From NCBI GenBank assembly GCA_030765055.1, contig CM060947.1, positions 54,809,891 to 54,873,890 of the forward strand: a stretch of 64,000 nt of DNA, written 5' to 3'. A program made the translations under genes and the position numbers. The stretch is from Mantis religiosa (taxonomy: Eukaryota > Arthropoda > Insecta > Mantodea > Mantidae). Of this stretch, positions 1 through 44,330 are shown piece by piece (the stretch's first letter is position 1; each line of letters starts with the position of its first letter). The notes beneath the pieces are model-generated. The model was not told the DNA's origin, ran no database searches, and saw nothing but the letters and a program-made list of their open reading frames with translations.

Positions 1-1635
1 ACGGGTATTTTGGCAGAAAGGCTGCAAGTCTGGGTAGAGGAGCATAATATTCTTTCAGAATTCCAAATGGGCTTCAGAAAGGGGAGGCGGACAGTTGATA
101 ATGTATTCATCATAAAAACACTAGTAGATAAATACCTAAAAAATAAGAAAGGTAAATTATATATGGCTTTTATCGATTTGGAAAAAGCTTTCGACCGGGT
201 AGAGCTGAAACTGTTGTGGTATAAGCTGTTAATGAAAGGAGTGAGTAATCAAATGGTAACTATACTAAAAGAATTGTATAATGAAAATACATTTTGCATA
301 AAATATGAAGAAGGGGCACTAACTAAAGAAATACAACTGGAGGGAAAAGGACTAAGGCAAGGGTGCAAGCTAAGTCCAATTTTATTCAATTTATTTATTG
401 ATGATGTATTACAAAATATAAGTAAGAATAATAGTCTCATACCAGTAATAAACAACTTACAAGTCCCAGGTTTACTTTTTGCAGACGATTTGGTAATAAT
501 GTCCATTACTGTTAATGGGTTAAAAATATCTTTGCAAGAGGTGGAGAAATACTGTTCAGAGTGGGGCTTAAAGGTAAACAGCGAAAAAACCCAAATTGTA
601 GTATTTAAAAAAGGAACTAAATTGAGTAAATATGAAAAGTGGAAGAAGGGAGAAGCTGAATACAAAGTAGTGCGTGACTGTACTTACTTAGGATTAAAAT
701 TGGATGCAGGAGGCAAATGGGAAAAACAAAAGAAATCAGCACTGGCAAAAGGGAAAGCAGCAATGATGGCTGTGAGAGGGTGTCTATATAAAATGCCAGA
801 GATGGAGATGAAATGGTTGGAAAGAGTATATAGTTCTGTAGTCGAGGCCAGAATGCTATATGGCATTGAAATATGGGGGCTTGAGAATGGGTGGGAAGTT
901 GTGGATCAGATACACAGGATGTTCTGTAAGGAAGTTTTGGGGCTGCCAATGGCAACAGCAAACGAAGTTGCTCAAATTGAAATGGGGAGAGTAACAAGGA
1001 AAGGGTTAATAATGGAAAGAGCCTTGAAATACTGGCATAGGATCTTGAATTTAGATGAAGGACTCTTATTGCAACAATGTTTAAAATATCAAGAAGCAAG
1101 TCTGCAAAGCTCGGGCTGGGCAAGCACTCTACGAAACAATTTAGAAAATAATGGCTTAGGGGATATTTGGAGAAAAAGAGAGAGAAATTATAAAGGTTTC
1201 TGGAAGGGTGTTAGAAAAAGATTTGAAGATATAGAGATTCAAAAACTGTTCAGCCAGTTAGGTGAAAAGAGGTCATTGGTATATTATGTTGAGTTAAAAA
1301 GTGGCTGGGGAAGGGAGCAGTATATAGATAAAACCATTAATGAAGAAAGGAAGGGGATAGCATGGCTGAGAGCAGGAGTGTGGAGGCTAAAAGGGCAGCG
1401 GAATGGGTTTGTGAAAGACAAGTGCCCATTGTGTGGGGGTAAGGAAGATGTGGAACATATCCTTTTCGAATGCAGGGAAACAGAGATTTGGCGAAAAGAA
1501 TATATCTGGAGAAAAATTAAGCGAAGTCCTGATATATGTAAAATTATAGATAAAAATCTCAAGAATGTAGGTCAGTTCTTAGATAAAGTGAAAAATAAAT
1601 GGAAGTGGACTGTGAAAAAAGGAAATGAACAATAG
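1..1635 (+). CDS. LINE reverse transcriptase ORF (5' end outside window)
   Basis: Open frame running in from the left edge; the first codons are already inside the RT fingers, so there is no true start here. Numbering from a TTG at position 10, RT motifs follow in order: QMGFRKGR (19-26), FIDLEKAFD (54-62), the GLRQGCKLSPILFNLF block, and the catalytic FADD at 157-160, which supplies the metal-binding aspartates for target-primed reverse transcription. The C-terminus carries a zinc-knuckle-like C-x2-C-x7-H-x4-C at residues 472-488, typical of non-LTR elements. About 540 codons are open without a stop or frameshift, unlike the other LINE copies here, so this insertion is young. The endonuclease half should lie upstream of the window. 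The clade is not certain (I/Jockey/R1-type superfamily). It sits upstream of, and probably inside an intron of, the P450 gene. Confidence 0.9.
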   Translation, partial: TGILAERLQVWVEEHNILSEFQMGFRKGRRTVDNVFIIKTLVDKYLKNKKGKLYMAFIDLEKAFDRVELKLLWYKLLMKGVSNQMVTILKELYNENTFCIKYEEGALTKEIQLEGKGLRQGCKLSPILFNLFIDDVLQNISKNNSLIPVINNLQVPGLLFADDLVIMSITVNGLKISLQEVEKYCSEWGLKVNSEKTQIVVFKKGTKLSKYEKWKKGEAEYKVVRDCTYLGLKLDAGGKWEKQKKSALAKGKAAMMAVRGCLYKMPEMEMKWLERVYSSVVEARMLYGIEIWGLENGWEVVDQIHRMFCKEVLGLPMATANEVAQIEMGRVTRKGLIMERALKYWHRILNLDEGLLLQQCLKYQEASLQSSGWASTLRNNLENNGLGDIWRKRERNYKGFWKGVRKRFEDIEIQKLFSQLGEKRSLVYYVELKSGWGREQYIDKTINEERKGIAWLRAGVWRLKGQRNGFVKDKCPLCGGKEDVEHILFECRETEIWRKEYIWRKIKRSPDICKIIDKNLKNVGQFLDKVKNKWKWTVKKGNEQ

Positions 1636-1803
1636 TGTGTAAGCAATAGTAGTAATGTTAGTAGTAATAGAAATGTAAGTAGTGTACTACACATTTTGTA
1701 ATTCAATGGGCTGCTCACCAATTAATGGCCTGGGCCAAATACTGGTGATCAGCTCAACAGTTGTAATAGCTTAGTACACAAATAAATAAATAAAAAAAAT
1801 AAA
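1636..1803 (+). mobile_element. LINE 3' UTR and A-rich tail
   Basis: Non-coding sequence between the RT stop codon and a short (AAAT)n/A-rich tail at about 1779-1803. The tail marks the 3' end of the LINE insertion; directly beyond it begins an unrelated antisense RT relic, so this element landed in or beside older LINE debris. Confidence 0.7.
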
Positions 1804-1805
1804 AC

Positions 1806-2125
1806 TACACCTAAGAGTTTAACTGTTTCATTTAGACTTTCATCTTGTTCAACATTTTTTAAGGTAAATAAATTACTCTGGATTTTGCTTTCATTCATCT
1901 AAAACTCATTGCCTTTAAACCAGTGTTTTGATTTTTCTATTGTTGTTTTTGCTAGTTGTAACAGTGTTTTGTAATCTTTGTGGGTGCTTAGAAAAGATGT
2001 ATCATCGGCATATACTACTGTGTGAGATGATGAACATTTTGAGACATCATTAATCATAATTAAAAAGAGCAAATGGCCCAAAACTGATCCTTGGGGAATA
2101 CCTGTGTTGTAGCAGTATTTATTTT
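1806..2125 (-). pseudogene. LINE RT relic (antisense)
   Basis: Read on the minus strand, this shows GIPQGSVLGHLLFLIMIND followed by VVYADD, the RT motif pair around the catalytic YADD, then an in-frame stop and, further on, VKLLGVVL, the conserved block after the catalytic site. Only about 100 codons remain. It ends at the tail of the LINE on its left. The motif style is that of Jockey/CR1-like non-LTR elements. Not functional. Confidence 0.8.
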
Positions 2126-2554
2126 TTCTGTTTGCAGCACTGATTAACTAACAAGGAGGATTATGGATTAAAAAATTCTGTATTTTCTTATTTTAGAAGT
2201 TTATGTACCAATTTCAACGCACATTTGTAATAAATCTATCTTAAAGGAACTTAAAGAATAACTTAATGCCAGAATTGAGGCAATTACATACCTCCTTTCT
2301 GGGAAAGAAGCTTGACTTCTCACTTAGACTGAAGAAACACAGTCGTATTACACACTTAAATGTCTCAGGTAGTTAACTTCTTTACCTACAAAGGTCATTC
2401 CAACACAACAGTACCCTATCATCCCCTAGGGAGCAGATATTGAAAAACTAATCCAAGTCACCCACTAATCTGAATCACCTATGCTACTTTAGGTGGTAGA
2501 GAAATGAAAACAACTCTTTCCAACAGTAATTTTTCATTAACTATTTTCTTACAG
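2126..2554. other. Intron sequence, no feature seen
   Basis: AT-rich sequence upstream of the first P450 exon in the window. I looked for the preceding P450 exon (the substrate-recognition and beta-sheet region) and found no open segment with splice sites that would fit. Confidence 0.4.
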
Positions 2555-24587
<22,033 letters not shown>

Positions 24588-24735
24588 ACTATTATTGTTA
24601 CAAGTGTTCAGCTATCATCTATTTATATTTTAAACATATATGTACTGTGGTAGCTTTGTAGGTATTTTTAAATTGTATCCATGTTTTGTATATACATGTA
24701 TTTATTTTGTAAATAAATGAGATAGCTTACTCAGC
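24588..24735 (+). terminator. P450 3' UTR and poly(A) signal
   Basis: A canonical AATAAA lies at 24712-24717, 125 bases after the stop codon, in AT-rich sequence with TG-rich sequence a little downstream. This is the only plausible cleavage signal close to the stop, so transcription of the first P450 probably ends here. Confidence 0.7.
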
Positions 24736-24899
24736 ATCGAGGATTGTTTTAAACCTTTAATGTTATTTTAATTCAGTTCATTCTCTTCCTCAACTATGAT
24801 TCATGTAAATACAGCAGCTATTACATTTTATCCAAAAATTCAATTCTAAAATGTTACCAGAAAGGATGTTTTAAGAATACTTGAAAAAAAGAAAAAACC

Positions 24900-25215
24900 T
24901 TTTTAAAAAAAAAGTGCATGTGTGTGTGAGTAGTGTGTGTTGGTTAAATATCAAACCAAACTATTCTTTATCAAAAAAATTTTCAATGCCTAATTACCCA
25001 TATTGTCAAAATATCTATAACAATTTTGATTAATTACTATATGTTTAGGGTATCTTCCTGACAAATGAAATGTATATCTTGACTTTTCTAGAAATATTCT
25101 CTGAAATTGTCTTCATTCTAAATGACTTTTACATAACTGACAAAGTGTAAGAAAGAAAGAAAATCGTACTACACAAAAATTGTAGATTTCGTTAAAACAT
25201 ACAATTTATATAAAA
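24900..25215 (+). repeat. Dispersed repeat D, copy 1 (5' part)
   Basis: A short GT-rich tract followed by GTTAAATATCAAA, CTCTGAAATTGTCTTCATTC and ACATACAATTTAT. The same ordered blocks occur at 30130-30745, 49140-50600 and 57685-58061. The family has no ORF or recognised motif. This copy is split by a SINE-like element and a LINE end and resumes at about 25735. Confidence 0.6.
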
Positions 25216-25227
25216 TACACTTTTTTG

Positions 25228-25560
25228 TGTCCTGCACTGTGGCACAGTGGGATAGAGCATTGTGCTTTGATTCCCTGCCAAAGCATGTGCCCAAGATTGA
25301 TCTTACCCCTGGGTTGCAAATTTTAAGTACTGGATATAGGACTGTTGCCGACTCAGTATTGAGAGGAAATTGACCAGCTATGCTAGGTAGCAAACCCTGG
25401 TCTAGAAAGCCAACTTTCTGGTTGGGGTTGCCAAGATGCTGACCACATCTCCTTTCAGAATGAATTGGATGATCGCCCACCTCTATCTTGTGTATGTTGG
25501 TGTGAGGCCGGCAGTCAGGTTGGCAGGCTCAGGCCCACTTGGGGCTGTTATGCCATTTAT
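25228..25560 (+). mobile_element. SINE-like repeat family III, copy 3
   Basis: GTCCTGCACTGTGGCACAGT to GGGGCTGTTATGCC, with the shared GCTGACCACATCTCC and GTGAGGCCGGCAGTCAGG blocks. Inserted in dispersed repeat D. Confidence 0.75.
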
Positions 25561-25735
25561 TTATTTATTCACCATGTGATTTATACATATAAATCTGGTT
25601 TCATCAATACTACTACATTTTACAGTTACAATATTAAAAACATAATAGTAACATATTTCCCTATTTACTAAAATATTCTAAACATTCAACGACACTATAG
25701 AAACCTTGTTTAATTAGAATTGGTTATGTTATGTA
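25561..25735 (-). mobile_element. LINE 3' end with (TAAA)n tail
   Basis: On the minus strand: AAGGTTTCTATAGTGTCGTT, TTGAATGTTTAGAATATTTT, then ATGGTGAATAAATAAATAAA. The first blocks resemble the 3' UTR of the LINE at 43959-44330, so the two belong to one family although their simple-repeat tails differ. Confidence 0.55.
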
Positions 25736-26030
25736 ACAGTTTTTTGTAGACTTAAATATTTTTTAGATATTCTTTATTATTGCTTTAAACTTTTCAAGAC
25801 TTACATATTTTCTCAAATAGGAAGTCACTATTTGCTTACTTTCACCTGCTCATAAAAATAGATTTCAAAGCCATCATACAACAAGCTCATAAAAGATTTG
25901 ACTAATTCCTTAAGCCTACTGTATTCTCCTATTTCCATTATACCTACAGGAAAACGTAATAAAACCATTTCTACAAAGTTTATCTTATGAAGTAGGCATA
26001 AGAATAAGCTTTTTAAAGAACAGTTTCTTT
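25736..26030 (+). repeat. Dispersed repeat D, copy 1 (3' part)
   Basis: TTTTTTAGATATTCTT and TTTTCTCAAATAGGAAG correspond to the blocks at 50375-50450 in copy 3, in the same order. This is the remainder of the copy begun at 24900. Confidence 0.5.
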
Positions 26031-26076
26031 AACAGTGTGTAGATGAAGTCAAACATGTCAGATTTTGTTCTTATGA

Positions 26077-27734
26077 TTATATAGTAACAAGATCCTCATA
26101 GTTTCTACATAGCAAAGAGACACTTAATACCATAGCTATACAGTGAAATATGGACAAAACCATTGAATGTAGATTATTTTTGTCTAGCACTTTGGAAATG
26201 GCTATAATCAAGTGCCTGAAGTGTTCTTTCTTTCTAGTGCCTATGTTTCTTTTTGTCCTCCCTATGTAAATTTTTTCACAGTCTTTACACTTAATCTTGT
26301 AAATGCCTGACTTTTCCTCTGGTTTTATCTTATCAGTATTATTACTGTGAAGTAGGTTTTTAATGTTGTAATTGTTTTTTGGTGCCAATGTTATATTGTA
26401 TTTCCTGAATATTTTTTGGAACTTTTTTGTGGCCCAGGGGTGGTTAGTAAATTTAGCAAATCTAATTTCTTGTTTTATTGGTGTGAGAGCTGTGATCTGT
26501 TTTAATCTCTTTTGAAGTTTGAATAATTTTAGTTTTTTATCTACAAGGTTTTTTCCATATCCATTTTTAATTGCAGTTTTTAAGATTTGATGGTATTCGT
26601 TTTGATATTCTTGCTGGCTGAGAGGTAGATTTACTAATCTGTGTGTCAGACTGTTGATGGTTGCATGTTTGTGTGGAATTGGGTTGAAACTATTTGCTTT
26701 GATGTAATTATCTGTGTGTGTTTCTTTTCTATGAATGCCAAATTCTAGTTCTTCATTGCCTTTTTTGATTTTAAGATCTAAAAAAGGTAGAGTACAGTCC
26801 TCTTCAGTTTCTACTGTGAATTGTATGCTGGATTCTTGCAGGTTGAGTAGTTTCAAAGCATCATCTATTAGTTTGTAGGGCACTATTGCAAAGATGTCGT
26901 CTACGTATCTGTACCATGTTTTAAACATATGAGGGAAGGCTTTAGTAATATGTGTTCGAAAAAGCTCATGTATAGATTGGCCAAAAATGGTGATAGCGGG
27001 CTTCCCATAGCTAGTCCTGAAATTTGTTTATAATAATTTCCATCGAAGACAAAATAATTTTGATGTATACATAATTCAGTCATTGCCAAATATTCTTCTA
27101 TTGCATTGGCATCCAGGTTTATAGAATTTAGCCATTTTTTCAGTTGAATCAAAAGTTTGTCTAATGGAATGCTAGGGAAGAGAGAGTGGACATCAACGGA
27201 TACTAAAGTGTCATGCGGTTTTAGTTTAAGATTTTGAATTTTTTCTACCAGGTCTAAAGAGTTTTTTATACTCAGAGTATGGAATTGTGGAAAGGTCTGA
27301 AATTTTTTGGATAGCCATTTTGCCAGAAGGTAAGTAGGAGTGTTTATATTATTTACAATGGGTCTCATGGGTAGGTTAGGTTTGTGTATTTTAGGCAAAC
27401 CATATATTCTTGCAAGGGTAGGGTTGTCCGGTTTGATAGTTTTTTGTTCTGTAGTTGTTAAAATTTTACTATTAATGATGGTTTTTTGTACATCTTTTAT
27501 GCATCGGTTGAGTGGATTAGAATCTATTTCCTGGAATTCTTTTTGTTGTAGTAACTCTAACATTTTTTCTTTGTATGTAGCTGTATCTAAGATTACTATT
27601 TTGTTCCCTTTATCAGCCCTTGAGAAGATTACATCCTTTTTCCTTAAAGATTTAATTATCTGAATTTGTTTCAAATGTTTTATTGGCTTTTTATTTATGA
27701 AGTTTTCCAATATAGGAGCTGATTTTTTCCTAAT

Positions 27735-27740
<6 letters not shown>
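26077..27740 (-). mobile_element. Penelope-like retroelement, RT plus GIY-YIG endonuclease (frameshifted)
   Basis: Two overlapping minus-strand frames form one Penelope-like protein. Frame 1 (27710-26901) has DKGNKIVILDTATY, IYGLPKIHK, RPIVNNINTPTYL, SVDVHSLFPSIP (motif A Asp) and GLAMGSPLSPFLANLYM. Frame 2 (26928-26077) has RYVDDIFAI (motif C, about 26896-26907), LPFLDLKI, HRKETHTDNY and the endonuclease core GIYKIKCKDCEKIYIG..R..EHF (26210-26308). The motif C frame differs from the upstream one, so one indel near 26920 breaks the ORF. After EHFRHL the sequence leaves the family (compare 13015-13500), so the 3' end is lost; the 5' end stops at an (ATT)/(ATC) tract. Best-preserved PLE in the window but not active as read. 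Confidence 0.92.
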
Positions 27741-28036
<296 letters not shown>

Positions 28037-28319
28037 TGATTAGGTATTAGGGAATAGTAAATGAATACTCAAGATCATAAACTTTATACTTTACTCTAAA
28101 ACAGTAACAAATTTAGCATGTTGGTTAATCAAAGTAACAATGAGAGCTAAATATACTTACATAAAAGTACGGAAACAGGATCAAACAGTCCTTCTTAATG
28201 TAATGACACTACAGTAGGGATCTTTTAACATTCCCCATAGTGTCACATGGATTGCCTATAATAATACACTAAATGTAATATAAATATAGTAAAACGTGTG
28301 TACATTTTGTAATAAATGA

Positions 28320-28720
28320 GAACACCAGCTGCTGCTAAACATACTTTATTTGTCACTTAGATGCTTAGCATTACACTCGAGACACTGTTGTACATACTCA
28401 GAATGAAACACAACAGATTTGTCAAATTCAATTAAAACTGAAACTACTAAGTCGCAACTCACAATTGAACTGCACTCGGCACCGTCCACTGCACTCATCT
28501 AAGCAACTGTCTACTCTCAACTCAATTTCATGTCCATCAGCACTAGCCAGCTTGTTATATAAGCACAAAATATAAAGAGAATGTTCTAGAGAAAGAACCT
28601 TCTCAAAACAGCCAAAACGAATGGGAAAGGTGCATATAATTGCTCTTCAGGAGAACACATGAATTGCACCCAAGTCCAGGTAGCCGAGTGGGCATACACC
28701 AACCCTGGTGACTGACCAAC
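28320..28720 (-). mobile_element. LTR-like segment with heat-shock-element-like promoter
   Basis: Read on the minus strand: clustered GAA/TTC units at 28579-28604 (GAGAAGGTTC.., TAGAACATTC), a TATA box TTATATAA at 28555-28562, and AATAAA at 28345-28350 about 205 bases later. A promoter and poly(A) signal packed this closely is the U3-R-U5 plan of an LTR. A related segment at 63050-63430 shares GCTAAACA..ACTTTATTTGTCACTTA. No internal retroviral genes adjoin, so this would be a solo LTR; ends are not exact. Confidence 0.45.
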
Positions 28721-29139
28721 AGCCTTGTGCCACATTGAAAATACCTTATTTATTTCATATTTTAAAATAAAAGCTTCTAAAAATCTTTTTGAGTCTGCCT
28801 TGAGAAAAATATTTGGCAATTACACATTAATTTATTCTATTTGGTAAATCTTGCTCCTTAAGTAGCAGCAAAACTAAAGGCAAAGAGAAATGTTAATCAT
28901 GAATTGCTGGGTGCAATACAATGTCTTGTATTCAAATTAATGTAAGTAATAGGAATAATTATATATCCTCATTGATATACTTAAGTCAAAGCATTGATTT
29001 TGTATTTACATCATTCCTCGGCGTGAAAATGAAAACTGAAACTTGGGTGGATGTGCGTATGCATGTCATGCAGCTAGAGATGCCCTATGTGTGCAGTTTG
29101 AGACAACTGCTGTTCTTTCACATAGCTAGTATGAAAGAA

Positions 29140-29420
29140 CAATTAATTTCCGTTAATTGACCTAGCAATGGTTTGAACTATAAAGCCCAGGCCTTAAAGT
29201 ACTTACAGCACAGTAAGTTGCCATTAAGGTAGTTGTCTCATATGTTTATGAGAACGCGTAGTAGTTTACTGGAAAAAATACGACTCAGTTGGAGAATTTA
29301 ATGTCATGTTGGCACGTTGGCCATGATAGCTCAATGGTTAAAAGCAGCTGGATGGAGACTGGAAGATCCGTGGCTCAGATCGCAGCTATGACACTGAATT
29401 TTTCAGTCTGATTCTACCTG
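29140..29420 (+). mobile_element. tRNA-like SINE family II copy (diverged)
   Basis: TTAATTTCCGTTAATTGACC start, TAGTAGTTTACTGG, then box A-like TAGCTCAATGGTTAAAAG and TCCGTGGCTCAGATC where box B should be. More diverged than the other copies. Confidence 0.6.
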
Positions 29421-29639
29421 CCTCTACCATTATATATAATGTTTGTAATGTCTCATAGTCCTGCTTTACCTTCATCTTTTATTATGTTCCTGTCACAGTT
29501 CATCTGAAAATAGTATTTATGTACAAAATTGTGCTTATTGTCATATGAAGTAAGCCTAAAATAGCTATTGCACACATGTGCTATTAAGCTAAACGTGGTA
29601 AAACATAATCTCTATATAAGCAGAAAATACATTAAATTC

Positions 29640-29975
29640 TTGATGGATAGAGTCAACATGAAAAATTCAATGCCATGGCCAGGATTTGAACCACGGATCT
29701 CCTGGTTTCCGTCCAGTTGCTCTTAACCTTTGAGCTACCATGACCAACATGCCTTCCTGACATTAAATTCTCCATTTAACTCATATATTTCCCCGGTAGA
29801 CCACTAGGGGCTCTCGCATCCGAGATACACCGTTTGTGGCAACTTACTATTGTAAGTACTTAAGTCCCAAGCCATGGCATTGAATTTTTCATGTTGACTC
29901 TATCCATCAAAAATCTTAGCCTACGTACGGCTTGTGTGGAGAAATGATTAATTTCCATCAATTAACTAAAACATT
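29640..29975 (-). mobile_element. tRNA-like SINE family II copy, antisense, plus sense end-block
   Basis: Antisense unit from GATAGAGTCAACATGAAAAA to about 29870, with box B-like GGTTCAAATCC on the minus strand, followed at 29876-29975 by a sense-strand end block (CATTGAATTTTTCATGTTGA to ATTTCCATCAATTAACTAAA). This is the same inverted arrangement as at 4828-5530. Confidence 0.65.
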
Positions 29976-30129
29976 AAATTCTGTAATTTAAACAGAATGA
30001 GCTTGCTGATTCCCAAAATACCTGCAGGATATTTCTTCTCCTAATCTTCTTTAATTAATTTGAAGATTTGTGCCTTTTTACTTTGTAATTACAATAATTA
30101 GAGGGAGTGACATACACCACTCAGAAGTT

Positions 30130-30745
30130 CACTATTCAAGTGTATCGAAAATTAATGTTTTGAGACTCCCTGAATGAAAAAGAGATTTTTTAGAGAAAGA
30201 CTCTGTGGTGATTATGGGGAACATCATAACTCAAAAACGAAAAAATAACCTTGGTGTTTAAGTTCAACATCTTCAAGAACGTGACACGAAGGATGTTCAA
30301 GAAAAACCCTCATTCCAAACTATGCTTTATAAGAAAATGTTTTATCAATTTTGAATTTCTGAAAAATGGTTCCAACTATTTTGATTTATGCATCATTTGA
30401 AATATTTTTATGACCAATGAAATGGTATCTGAAGTGCTCTTCATTTTATTCTCAATGACTAATATAAACTGGTAAAGCGCAAGAGATAAAATCATACTAC
30501 ACAAAACAGTAGTTCTCAATGAGACACATAATTTATGTGAAATCATTATCTTTCAGTTAACGATTTTCCTTGTTATTTGGTTTCCATTTTTCTGTACTTA
30601 TATCTTTCTCAAAGGAGAAGTCGTTCCAGCTCTTAAAATATGAAACTATAGCTTAAACTTGCACTACTTTGCCTTTGTAAGTACAAAAACATGTTCTACA
30701 AAAATTTTACTGGATTAACATAAAACAGATAGAAGAGTTCTGCAA
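30130..30745 (+). repeat. Dispersed repeat D, copy 2
   Basis: Shares AACTCAAAAACGAAAA, TTCTCAAAGGAGAAG and TACTGGATTAACATAAA with copy 3 at 49140-50600, in the same order. No coding capacity. Confidence 0.6.
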
Positions 30746-31925
30746 ATGTAACAATGAACTCCCCCCCCTTTTTTTTTCCAAGGTGGAAGGGATTAAATAT
30801 GATTTTCGAAACCAATTGTACATCCTAAATTAGTTTCAAAAACCACATTTTAGTGTTATGTACTGTGTGCTTAGAAGGTATGATTACAAATTAATATTAA
30901 AATGAATGCGGGATTGACCCAGTTGCAGTACTCTCTCTGATCTTCCTTCGCACTGTGTCTGTTACAGGCATTTGCAGTAGAAATCGTTACAGTAGCACAA
31001 TTCATATGCAGTAGAAAAATACTGTTACTCTACAGCAAATGCGTGTGAAATAAAACAAATGCTGCAAATATTTTATTTCAAGCAATATAAAGGGCCCAGC
31101 ATAAATATGTTACCGCTTAGATAGAAATACCTACACATTTACTAAACTTCTTAAATCTGTGAACCACCATTGTTAATGTGATACACACATATTGTCCACC
31201 ATTGTCCCCATTTTTGGAGGTCTTGCTGCCAACTTGTAAGGAATACATTTCGGAAGATGAGAAAGAAACATGACAGAAATTTATTTGATTTTAATAGTAA
31301 TTAAAGAAAGCTTACATAATTACAAGATATTTATTTCTAAACATTGCTGAGCTTTGTTTACGCTGAATATGCAAGCTGATGTGTGTGCCCAAACTTCAAC
31401 AGCAACTTCCTGACGTTAAGCTAAAATGTAAGTTCCTGTACCATTTTCCTCTAAAGTGTATGGTTGTATAAATAAAAAATAAAATTGATCAGAATTTTGA
31501 TTATGAATATGTCATCACATCTTTATAATTTACTTTTGTAATTAGGATAACAAGGTAGAGCTGCAAAAGATGAGTTGTATCTTTGCCATATGTTTCTAAA
31601 AGATTTGTTTGGCAACAGAATGATATTAAAGGACTGCATTCCTGTGTGTGAGACCTGAGAGTAAATTTATGCTCTAATTCAAATGAAAATTTTGACAGTA
31701 TGTTACAAGAAGCCAATGAAACTGATATTTACATCACAATTTCTTTTTCTTTCACTCTCCAATGTCTACAGAGCATGTATCATATGTGATAGGTTTCTAC
31801 TTATACGAAGTGTACATAAATAAATATGACAAATTTCACCTTACCAATTCAACTTTATTGGCAACTTTGTAGTACATAAATTATAATACATTGCATGTGA
31901 CAGTATTAAGTGAATTGACAATTAT
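30746..31925. other. No feature seen
   Basis: AT-rich intergenic sequence with a short C8/T9 run near 30760-30780. No supported ORF, RNA or repeat. Confidence 0.4.
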
Positions 31926-31929
31926 CAAT

Positions 31930-32790
31930 ATTGATATAGACCAATTTTTTTTATGAAAATCCTTGGAATAGTTCCCTTCTGTTGTGAAACAAAGGAAAAC
32001 CTAGCATTCTGAACATTTGACAAATGTCAGCTTTGAACATCCTACATTCCTGCATCTAGACCTGTTTTTGGTATAATTATTGAACCTTTAGGTAATGTAT
32101 CTGATAACTTCAGCACAACCTGACCTCCAATATCAAGCTTTCCTGGCATAGGAGTCCTAGTAGAATTAATCCCAATACGTCTACCTTCATACATTAGGAA
32201 ATCTAGGGTAAATCCATCTGAAGAAGTCATTACATAGATTTTCAACCCTACTGTCTGAGGCTTTCCTCGTACATGTTGTTTCATACAAACTTGGCCATGA
32301 AATGGTACCCTTTGTTCATCAATTGAAACTATATTGGGCCTAGGATGTAACAGACCTGTTTTTCTGATCATTGTTAGCATAGGCTTAACCTTCCAGTAAT
32401 CTCCTGATTTCTCGTCGTCTCTGAGTTAAAATCAACAATCTTTAAATTTTATCTGAGATTTAGAAAAAACTATCCCTGCTAATATTATCAGCAATCATTG
32501 CATATCTGATTCGTTGTTCCCAACACTTTCTAAGTTTAGGGAAACCCAGAAGTGAGGCAACAATGCTAGCAGCCAGTATTTTCCAATTTCCTCAGGAGTA
32601 GTCCCATAGATTTTTCAAATACCAAAATATGTATTCTGTTTGTATTTTCAGCTACGTCATCAACAAATTAATGATTTAAATAATGATTAAAATACTCAAA
32701 GGACTTTCTCACTCCATTAGCAACACAATTTTCATCAGAAGTAGGCAGTATGGAAGTAGGCAAGTATGGTGAAAACCTGAAACAAGGATT
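31930..32790 (-). pseudogene. piggyBac-type transposase relic
   Basis: Minus-strand fragments in order: VRKSFEYFNHYL, ENTNR, GTTPEEIGKYW, GFPKLRKCW, IRYAMIADNISRDSF, then the open part (32380-32042) SIDEQRVPFHGQVCMKQHVR, KPQTVGLKIYVM and DGFTLDFLMYEG, and finally KGTIPR. The DEQ..PFHG and KP..GLKI blocks surround a catalytic Asp of DDE_Tnp_1_7 transposases. Several frameshifts and stops; no terminal repeats recognised. It lies right beside the start of the 11-kb AGT array. Confidence 0.75.
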
Positions 32791-32890
32791 GAAGGAAAGC
32801 ATGTTACTAATTATGTGAATACAGGTGTAATTAAACAAGAAGGAATCGGTCACTGCAGCTGCTACTAGGAAAGCTTGCGAACTTTTAATA

Positions 32891-32917
32891 TGCAGCAGCA
32901 GCGGCAGCGGCAGCGGC
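32891..32917. repeat. CAG/CGG-type edge of the giant array
   Basis: GCAGCAGCAGCGGCAGCGG leads directly into the AGT array. The units differ from AGT only at the third or first base, as if the array edge had accumulated transitions or is an older remnant. Confidence 0.8.
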
Positions 32918-43958
<11,041 letters not shown>

Positions 43959-44330
43959 TTTATTCATCCTTTTGATCATAGTACATGATATAGGACACGT
44001 CAAGTACTTATAACTAAAAATTATACAATAAACATATACACAACACAAGTTTAGAAATGAAAATTCAGAAATTGTATGTACAATATAATAATAATTTATC
44101 TGTAGTTGACATATTCAAAACATTCACCTATGTCCTATACTATAAAAACAATGTTCTAACAGGAACTTTTTCACATAACATTTAAATTTAGGAAGTGCAG
44201 ATATGCTTTTTAAGTGTTCCGATAGGCCGTTATAAAGGCAAAGTCCAGTATATATAAAGCATTTACCAAATAAACTGGTGTTATGGGGGATTATACTTAT
44301 TTGCTCTTTTCTTCGAATATCATGATTATA
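43959..44330 (-). mobile_element. LINE C-terminus and 3' end that abuts the giant array
   Basis: Minus strand encodes ISIIPHNTSLFGKCFIYTGL, CLYNGLSEHLKS, FKCYVKKFLLEHCFYSIGHR and a stop at 44124: the C-terminal block (Y-x-G-x-x-LYN-x-L) that follows the RT in Jockey/CR1-like LINEs. A 3' UTR of about 165 bases ends GGATGAATAAATAC, after which the (TAC)n tail (the giant array) begins. The element is 5' truncated; upstream codons in the same frame do not resemble a LINE. Confidence 0.75.

Noticed and set aside
617..1123. 168-codon minus-strand frame
   Set aside because: Shadow of the LINE RT on the plus strand.
28586..28819. 77-codon minus-strand frame
   Set aside because: No domain recognised; it overlaps the LTR-like segment and its promoter-like motifs.
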